Position numbers and translations under genes: made by a program. Positions 41,815 to 44,137 of a DNA stretch of 44,137 nt are shown in pieces (the first letter of the stretch is position 1; each line of letters opens with the position of its first letter). The DNA lies in NCBI GenBank assembly GCA_027314515.1, contig DAHVAR010000046.1, positions 1-44,137 of the forward strand, written 5' to 3'. Origin of the DNA: Actinomycetota bacterium. GTDB taxonomy: Bacteria; Actinomycetota; Actinomycetes; Streptosporangiales; Streptosporangiaceae. A model generated the notes under the pieces. That model had not been told where the DNA came from, made no database searches, and was given only the letters and a program-made list of their open reading frames with translations.

Positions 41815-41968
41815 ACACGCCGGCCTCTTCGTGCAATCTGGTTCCGCATAAACCGAGGTAAACCGGGAGCTTGCCTCATGCGTCGCACTAGACGCAGTAG
41901 CAACATGGCCTCGGAGCCCTCGCAGTCCGCATGATCCGCAGGCCCAGGCACCGAGGAGCGTCCTCTCT
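41815..41968. other. Intergenic stretch with weak hairpin
   Basis: TGCGTC-GCACTA-GACGCA (41879-41896) is the only hairpin found and could end the MntA/HepT transcript. No gene is seen. Confidence 0.3.
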
Positions 41969-42280
41969 ATGAACAACAGCGGCGGCTTCTGGCAGAGCAC
42001 CCTTGGGCACTGGATCATCATCGTCGGCGTTATCAGCGTCATCGGAAGCTTGATCGGCTCTGCGCGCGAGAAGAACAACAAGCGCACACAGGCCAACATC
42101 GCCGAGGGGATCCGGCAGGCCCAGGGCGGCGCCGGACCCAACGTTACGAGGGTCGCGGAGATCCCCGAGTACGCGCGTCCGCACCCCTACAGGATGAGTG
42201 TCCACAATGCGGGAGCCGACTGCGCCGTGTGCGACCTGCCGAGTAGCCACCGAATCCACCGAGAGGGGCAGGGCAAGTGA
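41969..42280 (+). CDS. Small membrane-anchored hypothetical protein
   Basis: A 103-residue protein with one N-terminal membrane helix (LGHWIIIVGVISVIGSLIGSA), a charged coiled segment, and a C-terminal ADCAVCDLPSSHRIH motif with CxxC and two His that might bind metal. ATG 41969 has GAGGAG upstream. No family recognised. It may begin a short operon with two even less certain reading frames. Confidence 0.55.
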   Translation: MNNSGGFWQSTLGHWIIIVGVISVIGSLIGSAREKNNKRTQANIAEGIRQAQGGAGPNVTRVAEIPEYARPHPYRMSVHNAGADCAVCDLPSSHRIHREGQGK

Positions 42281-42468
42281 GACTCAGCTTCGCAGGGCTC
42301 AGCATCCGAGGCCCTCTGGGCACTCGTCTCTACTTCCGGGCTCAGCCGTGTTGCGGCCGCCGAGCCCACCGCAGGCCATGCGCCAAGCCCGGCGCTTGGG
42401 CTACCTACCTCAGAGCTACCGGGCGTGCGGGACTCGCAGACCAGTACACCGAGGAGACCAGATCATGA
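42277..42468 (+). CDS. Uncertain 63-aa reading frame
   Basis: GTG overlaps the preceding stop by GTGA, the coupling seen elsewhere in the window. The product is Arg/Ala-rich with no recognised motif. Kept only for the overlap; it may be a chance frame in GC-rich DNA. Confidence 0.22.
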   Translation: MRLSFAGLSIRGPLGTRLYFRAQPCCGRRAHRRPCAKPGAWATYLRATGRAGLADQYTEETRS

Positions 42469-42617
42469 GCGGCGGAACGTCTATCGACAACCTGAAGGCT
42501 CGCCTCTGGCGCAACGGTTCGGACGCCGAGCCGCAGCTAACCGACCCCCGAGCGAGCAAGACCCCTGAGCAAAGTAGAGGGCTCGGGGGCTTTCGCGTGC
42601 CTGGGCGTGATGCGTAA
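42465..42617 (+). CDS. Uncertain 50-aa reading frame over a hairpin
   Basis: ATG 42465 follows GAGGAG at 8 nt spacing. The first half (MSGGTSIDNLKARLWRNG) looks protein-like, the second half runs across the terminator-like hairpins at 42545-42589. It overlaps the previous frame by 4 nt. Unknown function; might be a leader peptide. Confidence 0.3.
   Translation: MSGGTSIDNLKARLWRNGSDAEPQLTDPRASKTPEQSRGLGGFRVPGRDA
42545..42593 (+). terminator. Alternative hairpins sharing one 3' arm
   Basis: GCTCGGGGG (42581-42589), followed by CTTT, can pair with CCCCCGAGC (42545-42553, perfect) or with CCCCTGAGC (42562-42570, one G-U pair, 10-nt loop). The nearer pairing looks like a terminator; the two are mutually exclusive, as in attenuators. 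It lies at the end of the small-ORF cluster. Confidence 0.5.
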
Positions 42618-43054
42618 AGAACCCTTGCCTAGCTGTCTAGGACGATCATGAAGGCGCCACACATCAGCACCGGCAGCGGCGAGCGGTGCGGCAGCCCGCC
42701 AGCGGCTCGCGGCGCCAGCGTAGGACCTGCCGCGGGGACGTTGTCGTGCGTCGTGAGGTTCATCATGCGACGAGCCTCGAGTCTCCGGTCGCGGGAGAGT
42801 CAATCCGCTCGGAGCAGACCGCATCCATGATGCTCGTGTCGACCCGCCCGGCCACAGCACGCTGACGCCGCTAGCTAACGGCCGCCCGCCATCGGGGCTC
42901 TGCCCGCGCGCACCTGGCTATCTCGTCAAACTGAACGGCGTGGACATCGCGCCGCCCCTACTCGCTGCTGATCGCGCACTCCGCAACGATCGGCCGACCG
43001 TGGAGCGCCGTTGGCGCCAGCGGCCTCAGTATCCGGCCAGCCCTGAGATCGCGG
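42618..43054. other. Gene-free stretch
   Basis: No reading frame with convincing protein character, RBS or motif is seen on either strand, and no tRNA-like structure was noticed. Confidence 0.5.
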
Positions 43055-43402
43055 CTAGAGGTCGAAGAACCCCCGCAGGACGCGTCTGATCGCCGCCAGT
43101 TCTGAGGGCGATATCGCGCCAAGCTGTCGACGAAGCCTCTGGTAGGCCACAGCGCGGGTATCCTCCGGCCGCGCGAACGACGGCAGCTTGGCCAGCCCCG
43201 AGGACTGCGACATTATCGAGGCCTGGTGACGGAGTCCGCGATCCCGGCTCGTAACTGGTGTCACGAAGACCACCGCGTACGGCAGCGCGAGATGCAGCGG
43301 GCCGGACACGATCACCGCAGGCCGCTGCCCGGCCTGTTCTGAACCAATCACGGGGTCGAGGTCGACTAGCCAGACGTCTCCTGACCGCAACGGCGCGCTC
43401 AT
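43055..43402 (-). CDS. MazF/PemK-family endoribonuclease toxin (second)
   Basis: A 115-residue toxin: RSGDVWLVDLDPVIGSEQAG, QRPAVIVSGPLHLALPYAVV, FVTPVTSRDRGLRHQ, the MazF/PemK mRNA-interferase pattern. It differs clearly from the first MazF-type toxin (32449). ATG overlaps the antitoxin stop (43399-43402). Confidence 0.92.
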   Translation of the reverse strand: MSAPLRSGDVWLVDLDPVIGSEQAGQRPAVIVSGPLHLALPYAVVFVTPVTSRDRGLRHQASIMSQSSGLAKLPSFARPEDTRAVAYQRLRRQLGAISPSELAAIRRVLRGFFDL

Positions 43403-43653
43403 TCGAGGTCATCCAGGCCGTCGCTGACGGCTCGGTCCCACTCAGCCAGTTCGTTGACGTAACCCGCCCACTGCTCGGGATCACCCTGCAGCCGGGCGTA
43501 GTCGTCTTTCACGCCCTGCCAGAATCTGGCTTCCTCGGCTTCATCTAGGACCTTGGCGAGCGCGGCTTCCATGGTCGACTGCTCGGCGTCCGCGAGCTTC
43601 TTGAGCCTGTCGCGAGTCTCAGCTGAAACCTTGATCGTGGTCATGACCGTCAT
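43399..43653 (-). CDS. Antitoxin partner of the second MazF
   Basis: An 84-residue protein. Its first 45 residues (TTIKVSAETRDRLKKLADAE, STMEAALAKVLDEA) are a ribbon-helix-helix-type DNA-binding unit; the acidic, Trp-containing C-terminal tail should bind the toxin. ATG at 43653 sits 6 nt after TATACT; a second in-frame ATG at 43644 is possible. Coupled to the toxin by ATGA. Confidence 0.87.
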   Translation of the reverse strand: MTVMTTIKVSAETRDRLKKLADAEQSTMEAALAKVLDEAEEARFWQGVKDDYARLQGDPEQWAGYVNELAEWDRAVSDGLDDLE

Positions 43654-43665
43654 ACTCTGAGTATA
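43654..43665 (-). promoter_or_regulatory. Leaderless promoter of the second RHH/MazF module
   Basis: On the minus strand TATACT (43665-43660) is followed by CAGAGT and ATG at 43653, again 6 nt. ACTC-TGAGT symmetry around the box (ATACTCTGAGTAT, 43652-43664) forms an inverted repeat over the -10 and start, a possible operator. Confidence 0.6.
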
Positions 43666-43805
43666 CCAAGACTCATATCTCGCGCACGCGGCGAACGCCT
43701 CGCACGTTTCCGCGGAAACGCCCGCCTCCGGGCTTCTTCGCACAAGCACCCCTATGCCGTTGCCGGCGAGCTTAAGCGGCAGCACCCGCCGTGCTGATCA
43801 GATGG

Positions 43806-44137
43806 GTGAGGGTGCCTGACTACCTGACGAGGCTCGCTGATCCCGCACTCGACCAGCTGCTGGCCGAGCATCCTGCGGTACTGCTTGTTGGCCCTCGGGC
43901 GTGCGGCAAGACGACGACAGGGCGTCGGCACTGCGTCGGCCAGATCCGCCTCGACCGGCCGGCTGAGGCCCGCGTGGCCCGAGTCGATCCCGACGCCGCG
44001 ATTAACGGCGGACCCTTCCCGCTCCTGATCGATGAGTGGCAGGTGGTGCCGGAGACTCTCGGAGCCCATGTACGCTTCACCGAAGGCGAACTTGCCGGAC
44101 AGCCTCGAGCTGACTTCCTGGACCGCCTCATCACATG
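43806..44137 (+). pseudogene. DUF4143-type ATPase, partial and probably internally deleted
   Basis: The frame runs off the window end. It begins like ATP-binding proteins of the DUF4143/AAA type (YLTRLADPALDQLLAEHPAV, Walker A GPRACGKTTT, then RLDRPAEARVARVDPDAAI and the Walker B-like LLIDEWQVVPETLGA). Directly after this it continues with HVRFTEGELAGQPRADFLDR, whereas intact members continue with the remaining ATPase core for well over 100 residues. A central deletion is likely. GTG 43806 or 43812 could be the start. Confidence 0.55.

Noticed and set aside
42648-42830. 60-aa plus-strand frame
   Set aside because: Ser/Arg/Ala-rich sequence without RBS or motif; opposite frames are equally open.

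Overview
High-GC (roughly 68-70 %) DNA with frequent GTG starts, 4-nt GTGA/ATGA gene overlaps, and Rv1733c-like, DUF1707, IlvX-like and DrrAB-like genes. This points to the chromosome of an actinomycete (Streptosporangiales/Streptomyces-like); no closer assignment can be made from the sequence alone. No rRNA, tRNA, CRISPR array, transposase or integrase was recognised.

Left part (1-20.3 kb), mostly housekeeping or accessory metabolism: a truncated Pth2-type peptidyl-tRNA hydrolase; a DMT-family transporter; a membrane-tethered ECF sigma factor with a built-in zinc-finger and extracellular domain; small membrane proteins; an M15-like/DUF5715-like protein; DUF1707 and Rv1733c-like proteins; a very large HTH-nSTAND-type NTPase with 14 WD40 repeats (two predicted 7-blade propellers); an IlvX-like ThDP enzyme; a DrrAB-type ABC exporter with a repeat-bearing promoter; an HSL-type esterase; a pRiA4b ORF-3-like protein convergent with a purple acid phosphatase whose reading frame runs through a hairpin and on over the neighbour; and a SAM methyltransferase.

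Right part (20.3-44.1 kb), a conflict/defence-type island with four intact toxin-antitoxin modules and several decayed ones: remnants of a nucleotidyltransferase/HEPN pair; a DUF2075 helicase with an N-terminal PD-(D/E)XK-like motif; a Fic protein placed 10 bp ahead of a three-gene nitrile hydratase/thiocyanate hydrolase-like set; an HNH nuclease divergent from a zinc-hook SMC-like ATPase coupled to a small HEPN-like protein; an M20 amidohydrolase; a RHH/MazF module; a TM0106-type nuclease-helicase followed by a HIT-PLD-SF2 helicase fusion; YefM/YoeB; XRE-MntA/HepT; a second RHH/MazF pair; and a DUF4143-type ATPase that runs off the window edge and seems internally deleted.

The most notable regulatory pattern is that three of the antitoxin genes share the layout TATACT - exactly 6 nt - start codon, which predicts leaderless transcripts. 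The two best candidates for undescribed systems are the HNH / zinc-hook ATPase / HEPN-like cluster (26.9-30.8 kb) and the TM0106 nuclease-helicase plus HIT-PLD-helicase pair (33.1-39.9 kb). All family names come from motif recognition without database searches.
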